Of a stretch of 64,000 nucleotides of DNA, positions 19,185-28,472 are shown one piece after another; position 1 is the first letter of the stretch; the number at the start of each line of letters is the position of its first letter. The position numbers and the translations under genes were made by a program. The notes under the pieces were generated by a model. It made no database searches. It was not told the origin of the DNA and was given only the letters and a program-made list of their open reading frames with translations. The DNA is from Flavobacterium sp. MK4S-17 (lineage in GTDB: Bacteria; Bacteroidota; Bacteroidia; Flavobacteriales; Flavobacteriaceae). The stretch is from NCBI RefSeq assembly GCF_009848495.1, contig NZ_WWEP01000010.1:1-64000 (forward strand). Direction: 5' to 3'.

Positions 19185-22100
19185 TTAATTCTGGATGGAT
19201 GAATTTCTTTTTGACTCTTCAGCTTTTATGGCATTCAGCTCTTTTTGGGCTTCCTCCACAACATCAGGATAATCGGTAAAGTTTTTTATTATGCTTTCCA
19301 GTATGTATGTAGCCTGGAAGCTATCCTTAAGGCTGTAAAAGTTTTTAGCCATAATTACAAGCCCCTTAGCACCATAATATTTATATCCCGAATAATCTTT
19401 GGAGAGCTTTTGTACTGAAGCATTGGAAGCCTCATACTGCCCATCCTTGTTTTTAAAATAAGCATCATAATACAATGCCTCGGCAGCCAGTTCGCCCTTT
19501 GCAATCTGGAACAGTTTTGCATAAGCCTCCCTTGCTTTCTGCTCATTATTGGTTTTAATGGCAGAACGTGCAATTATAATCTGGGCATCGCTTTTTATCC
19601 TGTCTTCTGTTTTACTGTTTGCCAGTACTTTTTCGGCATATACTACGGCATTTGCATAATCTTTCTGCTCATAATAAGCTTTCATAAGGTTAGACTGTGC
19701 AAAAGTTACATTTTGCGGGAAGTCGGCATCTGTTTCAAGGCGTTTCAGCACGGGTACCGCTTTAGTATAATCTTTCTTCTTGAGATGTATTTCCGATAGC
19801 CTCGCCAAAGCCTGTTCCGTATATTCATTCCTCGGCTTTGAAATTACAAATTCATAGTGAGGTACTGCGTTACCTTCAAGCCCATCGGCATAATAAGCCT
19901 GTGCAAGATAAAAATTGGCCTTTAATGATGAAATACCATTAGGGAATTTTGCAATATAGCTGTTAAGTGCTGAAATTGCCTGCTTGGTATTGTTTTGCAA
20001 ATATTGTTTTTCTGCTGCTTCAAATGCTGTATTGTCAAGGTCGGCATCGCTAACATCTACAAAGCTTAACGTTTTTACCCATGATGCATATTCATCTGTA
20101 CGCCCCGTATCAACATAAATTATCCTTGCTGTTGATACTGCCTCCATTGATTCGGGCGTATTAGGGAAATCGGCAACCACCTTTTTAAATTTCTCCAGTG
20201 CCTTGTTGTTATTGCCGCCATTATAATAAATCAGTGCCTGGCGCATTAAGGTTTTAGATATGTAGGAACTGCCTTTATATTCCGTTAAAATCCTGTCATA
20301 CGTTTGCAGCGCCTTGTCTGTTTTATTTTCGGTTACATATGTATTACCCAATTCATATAATGCATCATCAGCATATTTTGACTGCGGGTAGGTTTGCACA
20401 AACTTTGTCAGGTCTTCTATTTTTCTTTCGTTCCTACCTACAAACCCATAGCTAATCCCTTTTTGAAAGTAAGCATAATCGGCATCAATACCCTGCATTT
20501 CAATAGCTTTGTTATAGGCTTCCATTGCCGGCCAGTATTTAGTGGAAACAAAATAACTGTCGCCAAGGCGGAGGTAAGCATCATTAAGCCTTACTTTATC
20601 ATTCTTTGATTTATCTATATAAGCCTGGAATGACTGTGCCGCCTGCTCATACTCTTTAAGCTTAAAGTAAGCATAGGCTATATTGTAATCTGCATTTTTA
20701 TATTCAGGCGTATTCTTCGCTTCCTGCAGGCCGGTAAATTGCTTATAGCTAAGCAAAGCATCGTTAAACTGCCCCAATGTATATTCGCTCTCCGCTTTCC
20801 AAAATGTAGCGCGGGCCGTAAAGCGTGCATCGCGCTGCTCAGCTATAGATTTTTTAAACAAGTCCAGTGCCTGCTGGTAGTTGCCGTCGGCAGCCATTTC
20901 CATCCCCCTGTAAAAAGCCACTTTTTGGTAAGCAGCCCTGTTCTCGGGGGTTTTATTTTTTTCCAGCAGCGATAATGCTTCCTTATAATTTTTAGAAGTT
21001 ATATAAGAATCTATAAGCAAAGCCTGGATTTCCTGTTTGAAAGGTGTTTGCGGGTACTTTTCCATAAAGGCATTAAGTACAGATGGAACACTTTGGTACG
21101 GATTACCTATTTCATAGCTTAGCTTCGCATAGTTAAGATAGGCATCTTCCTGGATTTTAGCATCAAAATCCATTTCGGAGGCATTTTTAAATGCGTTTAA
21201 TGCCTGCTGCTTTTTATTGGTCTTTAAATAACTTTCCCCTAAATGGTAATATGCATTTTGTGCCACAAAATCATTACCGCCTACTATTTTGTTGAATTCT
21301 GCAATGGCATTTTCATAATCGCCCTGCTTATAGTAAGTATAGCCTAACTGGTAAAAGTCAGTATTATTCCATTTCCCCTTTTTGCCTTTATAATTTTTAA
21401 GGTAAGGCAGGGCCTTATCATATTGTTTCAGGTTAAAATAACTTTCCCCTATAATTTTATTAAGCTCTGATTTTTCGTGCGCATCAGATTTGGCAAGCTG
21501 TGGTACACCCAAATCAATTGCCTTTTGGAAATTGCCGAGCTTAAAATTCATGTCTGCCTGAAAGTAGGACATTTTTTCCTTATACCTGTCCTGGTCGCCC
21601 ACCTGGTCAAAGTACTGGTTGGCATCTTTATAATTATCACTTTCATAGGCAAGATATCCTAAATAATACTTAGCCTGAGAACCATATTCCTTAGAGTTCA
21701 CAATCTTATTAAGGTATTTTTCTGCCTGCTTTTTATCGCCGGCACTAAAATAGCTGTAACCTTTTTGGAAGTTGTAGCGCTCCCTTTCTGCATTACCCAT
21801 AGAGGCTTCATCAACCTTATCATACCATTGCAGTGCCTGCGCATATTTTCCCTGCCCAAAATAATAATCGGCCACTTCAAGGTAAGCCTGGTTTTGCTTA
21901 GGGCTGGTAGGATAGTCTTCCACAAAATCCTCCATAAGCTCGTCGGCATTCATCTGGTTAAGCCTTATGGCGCAATTGGCTATATAATAAGCACAATCGG
22001 CCTGCACTTCCATATCAGTATCCTTTTCTTTCGTCTTTTCAAAAAGTATCTGGGCTGCTTGGTATTGCTTTTCATTGTAAAGGTTAACAGCCTTTTCATA

Positions 22101-22199
22101 ATCCTTAAGTTCGTGTGTGTAAATGGTAGATTGCTGTGCCGAAAGGCTTAATCCGTAAAATGGTACGGAAAACAACAGTAGCCTGTTTAATCTGCGCAT
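19185..22199 (-). CDS. Large periplasmic tetratricopeptide-repeat protein
   Basis: A 1004-residue protein with a signal peptide (residues 1-21, ending SLSAQ) followed almost end to end by TPR units, about 25 of them, including typical A/G/Y/A pairs such as YYHLGESYLKTNKKQQALNAF and DALYELGNTYV. No lipobox cysteine follows the signal, so it is probably soluble in the periplasm. It is the first gene of a two-gene operon with an outer-membrane barrel. By analogy with TPR/porin pairs such as AlgK/AlgE it may scaffold the barrel or its cargo, but this is inference. It does not match the SprE/PorW lipoprotein of T9SS. Confidence 0.8.
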   Translation of the reverse strand: MRRLNRLLLFSVPFYGLSLSAQQSTIYTHELKDYEKAVNLYNEKQYQAAQILFEKTKEKDTDMEVQADCAYYIANCAIRLNQMNADELMEDFVEDYPTSPKQNQAYLEVADYYFGQGKYAQALQWYDKVDEASMGNAERERYNFQKGYSYFSAGDKKQAEKYLNKIVNSKEYGSQAKYYLGYLAYESDNYKDANQYFDQVGDQDRYKEKMSYFQADMNFKLGNFQKAIDLGVPQLAKSDAHEKSELNKIIGESYFNLKQYDKALPYLKNYKGKKGKWNNTDFYQLGYTYYKQGDYENAIAEFNKIVGGNDFVAQNAYYHLGESYLKTNKKQQALNAFKNASEMDFDAKIQEDAYLNYAKLSYEIGNPYQSVPSVLNAFMEKYPQTPFKQEIQALLIDSYITSKNYKEALSLLEKNKTPENRAAYQKVAFYRGMEMAADGNYQQALDLFKKSIAEQRDARFTARATFWKAESEYTLGQFNDALLSYKQFTGLQEAKNTPEYKNADYNIAYAYFKLKEYEQAAQSFQAYIDKSKNDKVRLNDAYLRLGDSYFVSTKYWPAMEAYNKAIEMQGIDADYAYFQKGISYGFVGRNERKIEDLTKFVQTYPQSKYADDALYELGNTYVTENKTDKALQTYDRILTEYKGSSYISKTLMRQALIYYNGGNNNKALEKFKKVVADFPNTPESMEAVSTARIIYVDTGRTDEYASWVKTLSFVDVSDADLDNTAFEAAEKQYLQNNTKQAISALNSYIAKFPNGISSLKANFYLAQAYYADGLEGNAVPHYEFVISKPRNEYTEQALARLSEIHLKKKDYTKAVPVLKRLETDADFPQNVTFAQSNLMKAYYEQKDYANAVVYAEKVLANSKTEDRIKSDAQIIIARSAIKTNNEQKAREAYAKLFQIAKGELAAEALYYDAYFKNKDGQYEASNASVQKLSKDYSGYKYYGAKGLVIMAKNFYSLKDSFQATYILESIIKNFTDYPDVVEEAQKELNAIKAEESKRNSSIQN

Positions 22200-22225
22200 A
22201 AAATTAAAGGGTTTGTTACAGTAGC

Positions 22226-22233
22226 CAAATATA
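22226..22233 (-). promoter_or_regulatory. Bacteroidota -7 element upstream of the TPR/barrel operon
   Basis: On the minus strand the site reads TATATTTG, 26 bases before the TPR gene ATG. The -33 element is not clear. Confidence 0.5.
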
Positions 22234-22386
22234 TCAATTCTTATTTTTATTTAACGGAAGATTTCAAGGTTTTAGTATGGTTTTATGAAATATTAAACAA
22301 GGTTTTCCACCTGTTGCCGCTACCCGAAATAAATTTTGATTACCCGCGTTAACTTATTACTTTTACCAAACTAATATAAGCATGTT

Positions 22387-23070
22387 ATGGCGCAACCCGT
22401 TTTATCTTTAAAAAATGTAACTGTATATCAGGACCACAATGCAGTGTTAACCGATATTAACCTGGAAGTGAATCCGGGTGAATTTATTTACATTATTGGT
22501 AAAACAGGTACAGGAAAAAGCAGCTTTATGAAAACCCTGTATGCCGACCTTCCGTTAAAAGAAGGGGAAGGTATTTTTGTAGATTTTGACCTTTCAAAAC
22601 TTAAAGAGAGAAACATACCTTACCTGCGCAGGAAAATAGGAATTGTTTTCCAGGATTTTAAATTACTGCCCGACAGGAATGTTTATGACAACCTGCTTTT
22701 TGTGCTAAGAGCAACCGGATGGAGCGAAAAGCGCGAAATGGATGTAAAGATAAACGAAGTGCTGGATAAGGTAGGTATGAAAAATGCAGTACACAAAATG
22801 CCGCACCAAATATCGGGGGGTGAGCAGCAAAGGGTTGCCGTAGCCCGTGCCCTTTTAAATGATCCTGAAGTAATACTGGCAGACGAGCCTACCGGAAACC
22901 TTGACCCGCAAACCAGTGTAGAGGTTATGCAACTGCTACGGGAAATAAACCAAAACGGAAAAACCATTATTATGGCTACTCATGACTATGCCCTGTTAAT
23001 GAAATTCCCGTCAAAAACCCTTAAATGCGAAAGCGGTACTTTATTTGAAGTGGTGCAGCGCACGGTATAA
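22387..23070 (+). CDS. ftsE: Cell-division ABC ATPase FtsE
   Basis: ATPase that, with the membrane protein FtsX, regulates septal peptidoglycan hydrolases. The 227-residue protein has Walker A GKTGTGKS at 38-45, Q-loop Gln89, signature SGGEQ at 143-147, Walker B VILADE at 162-167 and switch His199. The FtsE-type [16 protein letters not shown] stretch separates it from LolD-type ATPases. No ftsX lies next to it in this window. Its stop is immediately followed by the ATG of a glycosyltransferase with no spacing. Confidence 0.88.
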   Translation: MAQPVLSLKNVTVYQDHNAVLTDINLEVNPGEFIYIIGKTGTGKSSFMKTLYADLPLKEGEGIFVDFDLSKLKERNIPYLRRKIGIVFQDFKLLPDRNVYDNLLFVLRATGWSEKREMDVKINEVLDKVGMKNAVHKMPHQISGGEQQRVAVARALLNDPEVILADEPTGNLDPQTSVEVMQLLREINQNGKTIIMATHDYALLMKFPSKTLKCESGTLFEVVQRTV

Positions 23071-23958
23071 ATGCTTTCCATTTTAATACCAACATATAAT
23101 TATACTGTCACTGCGCTGGTAACCGAGGTACACAGGCAGGCAGTACAAACAAATATACCTTTTGAAATTATTGTGCTTGACGATGCTTCTACCGATAAAG
23201 AAAGCACAGGGCAAAATCTTACCATAAATAAACTACCGCACTGCAGGTATGAAGTACTTGAAGTTAACAGTGGCCGCAGCAAGGTGCGAAACCTTTTGGC
23301 GGACAAAGCAAAATTTGACTGGCTGCTCTTCCTTGATGCAGATACTATGCCCGTTTCAGGTGATTTTATACAAAAATACATACCACATTTATCCGGTAAT
23401 GAAAAAGTGGTATACGGGGGTATAAAGTACCAGGAGGAAAAGCCCCAGAAAGAAAAAATATTAAGGTGGGTATATGGTAACGAACGGGAGGCATTAAGCG
23501 TAGCCGAAAGGAAAAAAGAGCCATACCTGAGCCTGCTTACATTAAACTTTGCCATTTCAAAACAGGTTTTTAGTAAAGTGCGGTTTAATGAAAATATACC
23601 TAACCTTCGCCATGAGGACACTCTATTTTCTTATGAATTATCTAAAGAGAAAATAACGGTTGAGCATATAGCCAATGTGGTTTTACACCTGGGGCTTGAT
23701 AATAGCCGGAAATTCCTTATAAAATCAGAGGAGGCTGTTATAGGTTTAAAATACCTGCTGGATAGTAACCTGCTGCCACCTGATTATGTAAAAATATCAG
23801 GTATTTATAAACTTATAAAACAAGCCGGTATGACCGGACTTTTCCGACTGCTTTTTGAACTGACTGCTAAAAAATTCCGTAAAAACCTGTTGGGAAGTAA
23901 GCCTTCGCTTTTTATTTTTGATTTATACCGATTAGGCTATCTTTGTTCTTTAAAATAA
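23071..23958 (+). CDS. Family 2 glycosyltransferase
   Basis: A 295-residue GT-A fold enzyme that should transfer a sugar from a nucleotide-sugar donor at the cytosolic face of the membrane. It has the N-terminal nucleotide-binding core (SILIPTYNY, VLDDASTD), the metal-binding motif FLDADT and a C-terminal region with likely acceptor-site residues (NLRHEDTLFSYEL). No transmembrane synthase domain, so a transferase adding single sugars is likely. Its ATG directly abuts the ftsE stop, so translation is probably coupled. Confidence 0.88.
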   Translation: MLSILIPTYNYTVTALVTEVHRQAVQTNIPFEIIVLDDASTDKESTGQNLTINKLPHCRYEVLEVNSGRSKVRNLLADKAKFDWLLFLDADTMPVSGDFIQKYIPHLSGNEKVVYGGIKYQEEKPQKEKILRWVYGNEREALSVAERKKEPYLSLLTLNFAISKQVFSKVRFNENIPNLRHEDTLFSYELSKEKITVEHIANVVLHLGLDNSRKFLIKSEEAVIGLKYLLDSNLLPPDYVKISGIYKLIKQAGMTGLFRLLFELTAKKFRKNLLGSKPSLFIFDLYRLGYLCSLK

Positions 23959-23964
23959 ATCAAA

Positions 23965-24888
23965 GTGCCTTTTTTCACTGTAGTCATACCGTTATATAAT
24001 AAAGAAAAATATATAGGGAAAACCCTTGTAAGCGCACTCAGCCAAACTTTTACCGACTTTGAAGTATTAATAATCAATGATTCCTCTACCGATAAAAGCC
24101 TGGAAGCTGTACAAAAATTTACTGACAACAGAATAAAAATAATACAGCACCCGGTTAATAAAGGCTTATCCGCATCCCGCAATACAGGCATTAAAAATGC
24201 TTCCGCGGAATATATTGCGTTTCTGGATGCAGATGATGTGTGGAAACCTAAATTTCTACAAAAAATTTATGGACTTATAAGCTCTTATCCTGAAGCCGGG
24301 CTTTTTGCAACTGAATATCTTGAGGTTTACCCCAACGGTGTTTCTATTACCCATAATTTTAAATTGAATACAGGAGTTGTAAATAATTTTTTTGAAGCAG
24401 GCTTAAAACAACCTATTTATTGCCCGTCGGCCCTTTGCGTTAAAAAAAGCATTTTGGATAAAACAGGCCTGTTTAATGAAAATATTACTTTTGGCGAGGA
24501 TATTGATTTTAGCATAAGGGCAAACCTACTTTATAAACTGGCTTATTATAACCAGCCTATGGTTTTATATACCATGCAATCGGAAAACCAGATAACACAG
24601 TCGCCTATTACCGGAAAAGTAATTACCGATTTCGATTTTTATGAACAGCGCTATCCTACCCGGAAAGACTTGAAAAAATACCTGGATTTTAACCGGTATA
24701 TAATCGCTAAAAAATATAATGAAGCAGGGAATAAATCCGGTTATAGGGAAATGATAAAAAATATAGATAAAAAAAATCTCAATTCAATTCAGAGGCTGCT
24801 ATTGGCAATGCCGGGTTTTGTACTGAGGTCTATAAAAGTATTAAAAGCAAAACTGGTTAAATCAGGAATTAACCCTACTACTTATTGA
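23965..24888 (+). CDS. Family 2 glycosyltransferase
   Basis: A 307-residue GT-A enzyme. The start is GTG at 23965, giving PFFTVVIPLYNKEKY; the preceding gene ends 6 bases before. The core shows INDSSTD, the NKGLSASRNTGI segment and the metal-binding FLDADDVW. An acidic motif later (FGEDIDFSIR) is the usual catalytic-base position. The last bases overlap by 11 with the convergent FdtA-like gene. Acceptor and sugar cannot be read from sequence. Confidence 0.9.
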   Translation: MPFFTVVIPLYNKEKYIGKTLVSALSQTFTDFEVLIINDSSTDKSLEAVQKFTDNRIKIIQHPVNKGLSASRNTGIKNASAEYIAFLDADDVWKPKFLQKIYGLISSYPEAGLFATEYLEVYPNGVSITHNFKLNTGVVNNFFEAGLKQPIYCPSALCVKKSILDKTGLFNENITFGEDIDFSIRANLLYKLAYYNQPMVLYTMQSENQITQSPITGKVITDFDFYEQRYPTRKDLKKYLDFNRYIIAKKYNEAGNKSGYREMIKNIDKKNLNSIQRLLLAMPGFVLRSIKVLKAKLVKSGINPTTY

Positions 24889-25279
24889 TTTTTATGTATT
24901 CTGTAAATTCACTATAGCTCCTTATATAATCCTCTTCATTATATACTTCTGATGCTATTACCATACACACAGCTCCAGAAGAAAAGTTTTCGAGTTCACG
25001 CCAAATGCCTTTGTTTATAAGCAGCCCCTTATCGGGCTTATTTAATGTTATTGTTTGCTTATTATTCCCATCTTTTAAAACCACATCAAAACTTCCTGAA
25101 AGCGCTATTAAAAGCTGCCTTAAATTTTTATGGGCATGCCCTCCCCTTCGCGCTGTACTGGGAACATCATATAAATAATAAACTCTTTTAATTTCGAAAG
25201 GAACAACATCATTTTCAATAACTGCAATGTTGCCTTTGTTATTCTTTACTTTGGGAATATCTATAATTTCTATATTCAT
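24878..25279 (-). CDS. FdtA/QdtA-type sugar 3,4-ketoisomerase or WxcM-like cupin
   Basis: A 133-residue single cupin. The family signature is clear: TARRGGHAHKNLRQLLIALSG with conserved His residues in the isomerase pocket. Relatives convert dTDP-4-keto-6-deoxy-glucose to the 3-keto isomer on the way to 3-acylamino-deoxy sugars. The partner aminotransferase and acyltransferase, and the rml genes that make its substrate, are not in this window. It overlaps the upstream GT4 by four bases (ATGA), so it is co-transcribed with it. Confidence 0.82.
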   Translation of the reverse strand: MNIEIIDIPKVKNNKGNIAVIENDVVPFEIKRVYYLYDVPSTARRGGHAHKNLRQLLIALSGSFDVVLKDGNNKQTITLNKPDKGLLINKGIWRELENFSSGAVCMVIASEVYNEEDYIRSYSEFTEYIKINK

Positions 25280-26382
25280 ACATCAATTTTTAAGTAATCA
25301 AGCCATTGCCTGCCTATGTTTTCAAGTTCAAACTTTTCAATGCTCGAAACTGCATTTGCTTTACATTTGAGGTATAGCTTCTTATCTTCACACATCAGGT
25401 TGATGCCTTTTGTAAGCTCCTCAAAATCCTGGTCTTTAATTAAAAGCCCATTTTCTTTATGCTGTATTATTTCCGATGGCCCGGTTATACAGTCAAACGC
25501 TACCACAGGCGTGCCACAGGCCAGTGACTCTAACAACACCATAGGTGTGCCCTCTTTTTTACTGCTTAAAACAAAAAAAAGTGCATCTCTCATATAAATG
25601 TACGGATTGCTTTCAAAACCTTTAAACAGTACCATATCTGCAAGCCCTTTTTCTATAGCATAACTTTCTAATTCTTCCTTTTGGGTTCCCTGCCCCAAAA
25701 GCATTAATTTAATATTGCTTTTAGGTAAAACAGATTTTGAGTAAGCATCAATCAACCTGTCAAACTGCTTGATATTATCATCACCCATCCGCCCTGTTGC
25801 TATTATATATTCAAATCCGGTATTCGGCTTAACCTCCTGTAACCTTTGCCTTATATAATTTTTATCTACGGCATTATAAATCATTTTTACATTTGTAAGC
25901 CCATGCTTTTCTTCCACAATAGACTTCATTTTGTTATTAATGCAATGCACGCCATAGCTTTTACCATATATCAATTTTGTAAGCCAGGCTTGCGAGGGCA
26001 TATACCAGTCAATAATCGAATGCCTTACACTATAAACTGTAGGAACTGTATATACCAAACGAGAAATTAAATAATCCTGTATGGGCTTTATGCGTATCCT
26101 GAAATCTATAATGTAATCGAAGTTATGCTTTTTGATGTATTTCCGTATAATCCAAAACCTTTTAAGCTTATTAAAAATGCCGTTGGATTTATTTTTAAAC
26201 TTACCCATATTAAGGAGCTCTCCGGAATAACCATAAGTTACCACATCCTGCACAATAATATGGTGAACTTCAATTCCATGCCCTGTAAAATAATTGGATA
26301 AAAAAGCCTGTGAACGTTCAGCACCACCTCCCGAAAGCGTTTCACCAACAAGGCATATCTTGATTTTTTGGGTTTGTGACAT
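25276..26382 (-). CDS. Family 4 glycosyltransferase
   Basis: A 368-residue GT-B enzyme, retaining, using a nucleotide sugar. The N-terminal acceptor domain has a Gly-rich loop (GETLSGGGAERS) and the C-terminal donor domain carries the conserved EX7E region (SSKKEGTPMVLLESLACGTPVVAF, shown here as KKEGTPMVLLES and ACGTPVVAFD). A TAnnTTTG promoter lies just upstream. It belongs to the glycan locus; the sugar transferred is unknown. Confidence 0.9.
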   Translation of the reverse strand: MSQTQKIKICLVGETLSGGGAERSQAFLSNYFTGHGIEVHHIIVQDVVTYGYSGELLNMGKFKNKSNGIFNKLKRFWIIRKYIKKHNFDYIIDFRIRIKPIQDYLISRLVYTVPTVYSVRHSIIDWYMPSQAWLTKLIYGKSYGVHCINNKMKSIVEEKHGLTNVKMIYNAVDKNYIRQRLQEVKPNTGFEYIIATGRMGDDNIKQFDRLIDAYSKSVLPKSNIKLMLLGQGTQKEELESYAIEKGLADMVLFKGFESNPYIYMRDALFFVLSSKKEGTPMVLLESLACGTPVVAFDCITGPSEIIQHKENGLLIKDQDFEELTKGINLMCEDKKLYLKCKANAVSSIEKFELENIGRQWLDYLKIDV

Positions 26383-26408
26383 TAATTTATATTACCTACA
26401 TTCGAAAA

Positions 26409-26416
26409 CAAATATA
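26409..26416 (-). promoter_or_regulatory. Bacteroidota -7 element for the GT4/FdtA pair
   Basis: On the minus strand the site reads TATATTTG, 26 bases before the GT4 ATG. It lies only 7 bases from the start of the divergent glycosyltransferase at 26424. Confidence 0.5.
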
Positions 26417-26423
26417 GTCATTC

Positions 26424-27563
26424 ATGAAGATATTATTGGTTGGTGAATACAGCAGGCTGCATAATTCATTAAAAGAAGGCTTACTAACTTTAGGGCATGA
26501 GGTGACACTTGTTAGTGATGGAGACGGTTTTAAAAATTATCCTGCTGATTATTCAGTGGCATCAAAGCTTTTTAAACTTAAATTATTCAATATTCCCCGC
26601 CAGATTATATTCAGGTTATTTAAATATGATGTTGCTAAAATAGAAAATGGTATCCGTTTTTATTTTCTGCTTCAAAAGTTTAAAGATTATGATGTAATAC
26701 AACTAATAAACGAAACACCTATAAAAACCAGCCGAAGGCTTGAGTATCATTTATTAAAAAAGCTGATTAAGCAAAATAAAAAAGCGTTTCTTCTTTGCTG
26801 CGGTATTGACTATACTATAGTAAATGCATTGCTTAACAATACCTTTACATATAGCCTGTTAGACCCTTATTTAAAGGACAACAATCTTAAAGATAAATAC
26901 AGGTATATTTTTGACTATCAAAAAAAAGCACATAAAAAAATACACACGCTTTTATATAAAAATGTAAATGGTGTTATAGCCAGCGACATGGATTATCATA
27001 TCCCATTAAAAGATAATCCTTTATACCTGGGAATGATACCCAACCCTATAAATACTGATAATATTATTTACAAAGAAACCTCATCTATTGAGAAGACCAT
27101 TATTTTTTTGGGCATAAACAGATGGAACTATAACCAAAAAGGCATCTTTTATTTTGAAGAAGCACTAAAGGTAATTAAAGAAAAATATCCTGAAAAAATT
27201 GAAATAATTATTGTTGAAAACTTGCCGTATGCAGAATATACTCAAAAACTGGATACTGCCCATATTTTACTGGACCAGGTGTACGGTTATGACCAGGGAT
27301 ATAATGCCCTTGAAGCAATGGCAAAAGGCAAAGTGGTTTTTACAGGTGCAGAAGAGGAATTTATGAAGTACTACAATTTAACTGAAAGAGTAGCTGTAAA
27401 TGCACTTCCTGATGTACAGGCTATTGTAAACGAATTGTGTAATCTTATTGAGAATACGGAAGAAATAATGGCAATGGGAAAAAGGGCAAGGCAGTTTGTG
27501 GAACGCGAACATAACTACCTGAATATAGCTGAAAAGTATCTTAAAGCGTGGGAAAGTAATTAA
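26424..27563 (+). CDS. GT4-like glycosyltransferase
   Basis: A 379-residue GT-B-like protein. It begins MKILLVGEYSRLHNSL, a typical nucleotide-sugar transferase N-terminus. The C-terminal half has a donor-site region with GYDQGYNALEAMAKGK, equivalent to the EX7E motif, though the first acidic position differs. Sequence is noticeably A-rich compared with the housekeeping genes. Its stop overlaps the convergent SGNH gene by four bases. It stands alone on the plus strand among minus-strand glycan genes. Confidence 0.75.
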   Translation: MKILLVGEYSRLHNSLKEGLLTLGHEVTLVSDGDGFKNYPADYSVASKLFKLKLFNIPRQIIFRLFKYDVAKIENGIRFYFLLQKFKDYDVIQLINETPIKTSRRLEYHLLKKLIKQNKKAFLLCCGIDYTIVNALLNNTFTYSLLDPYLKDNNLKDKYRYIFDYQKKAHKKIHTLLYKNVNGVIASDMDYHIPLKDNPLYLGMIPNPINTDNIIYKETSSIEKTIIFLGINRWNYNQKGIFYFEEALKVIKEKYPEKIEIIIVENLPYAEYTQKLDTAHILLDQVYGYDQGYNALEAMAKGKVVFTGAEEEFMKYYNLTERVAVNALPDVQAIVNELCNLIENTEEIMAMGKRARQFVEREHNYLNIAEKYLKAWESN

Positions 27564-28471
27564 TCTACTTCACTTATATAGTCATTTAAAATTTCAGTAC
27601 ATTTTTGTGCGCCTTTGGTATTAAGGTGGTCAACGTCATAAAAGTCAGCATTATTAAACCTTTTATCCTGAAACAGGTTCACATAATATACTCCATCCTT
27701 TTTATTAAACGAATTACATTGCGCAATAATTTTGCCCAACTTCTGCTTGTTTACATTATCAGCGTAATAGGATGTTACGGGCATTGTAACTAAAACAACT
27801 TTAATATTTTTCTCCCTGCACTCCCCTATTATATTATTTATTCTGCCAACATTACCCGAAAAATCAAGAGTGCCATATTCATGCTTATCTACTATTTCTT
27901 TACCGGTTTCCGCATTGTTGTTTATGTTAATACCATAGTACTGCTCCCAGCCTTTTTCATTACACTCTGCTAATGTGCCTTTATTTAGATACTGCTTTAC
28001 AGCATGCATTGTAAGTGAAAAACGTGGCACAAGCGCAAGGCTGTATGCACGCGGATTAAAGCACGAAACAGAAGGTACTTTTAAATCCATCTGTGCATTA
28101 TAAAAATACTTGCGCCATTTGTCTTCGGCAGAATCATCTTCCATACCAAGTGTAAAATAGTCAACAGTAAGTATTACAAATTTTAACTTCTTAAACTTCT
28201 CAATATGCTTGTTAAACAATAATTCATCAAAGTAAATGCTTTGGCTTATGTTAGATAAATTATAAGCCGGTAAGGAAAACTCACCCGGGTTTAAACCGTA
28301 AAAAGAATGTGAATTGCCTAATATTAAAACCTGGGCATTATAGTTTTCTTTTACCGTCTTGTTTTTATAACTGTAATTGTTAGGCACACACCTGTAAAGC
28401 AATTCAAGCCCCAGCCAAGCAATTATTATCGGGATGCAGAAAATCAATATTCTATATAAAAACTTTTTCAT
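27560..28471 (-). CDS. SGNH-hydrolase-like protein, probable polysaccharide O-acylation partner
   Basis: A 303-residue protein with one N-terminal membrane anchor (about residues 7-25) and a periplasmic domain. The catalytic triad of the SGNH fold appears intact: the GNSHS motif (residues 52-56, Ser54 as nucleophile candidate), and Asp279 and His282 in DVDHLNTKG. It is encoded one base after an MBOAT acyltransferase, an arrangement like the AlgI/AlgJ or PatA/PatB pairs in which the SGNH partner moves an acyl group onto extracytoplasmic sugars. An esterase role is the alternative. Confidence 0.75.
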   Translation of the reverse strand: MKKFLYRILIFCIPIIIAWLGLELLYRCVPNNYSYKNKTVKENYNAQVLILGNSHSFYGLNPGEFSLPAYNLSNISQSIYFDELLFNKHIEKFKKLKFVILTVDYFTLGMEDDSAEDKWRKYFYNAQMDLKVPSVSCFNPRAYSLALVPRFSLTMHAVKQYLNKGTLAECNEKGWEQYYGININNNAETGKEIVDKHEYGTLDFSGNVGRINNIIGECREKNIKVVLVTMPVTSYYADNVNKQKLGKIIAQCNSFNKKDGVYYVNLFQDKRFNNADFYDVDHLNTKGAQKCTEILNDYISEVD

Positions 28472-28472
28472 T

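Noticed and set aside
19185..22199. Identity of the TPR protein as T9SS component SprE/PorW
   Set aside because: No lipobox is present, and it is paired with a beta-barrel rather than T9SS genes.
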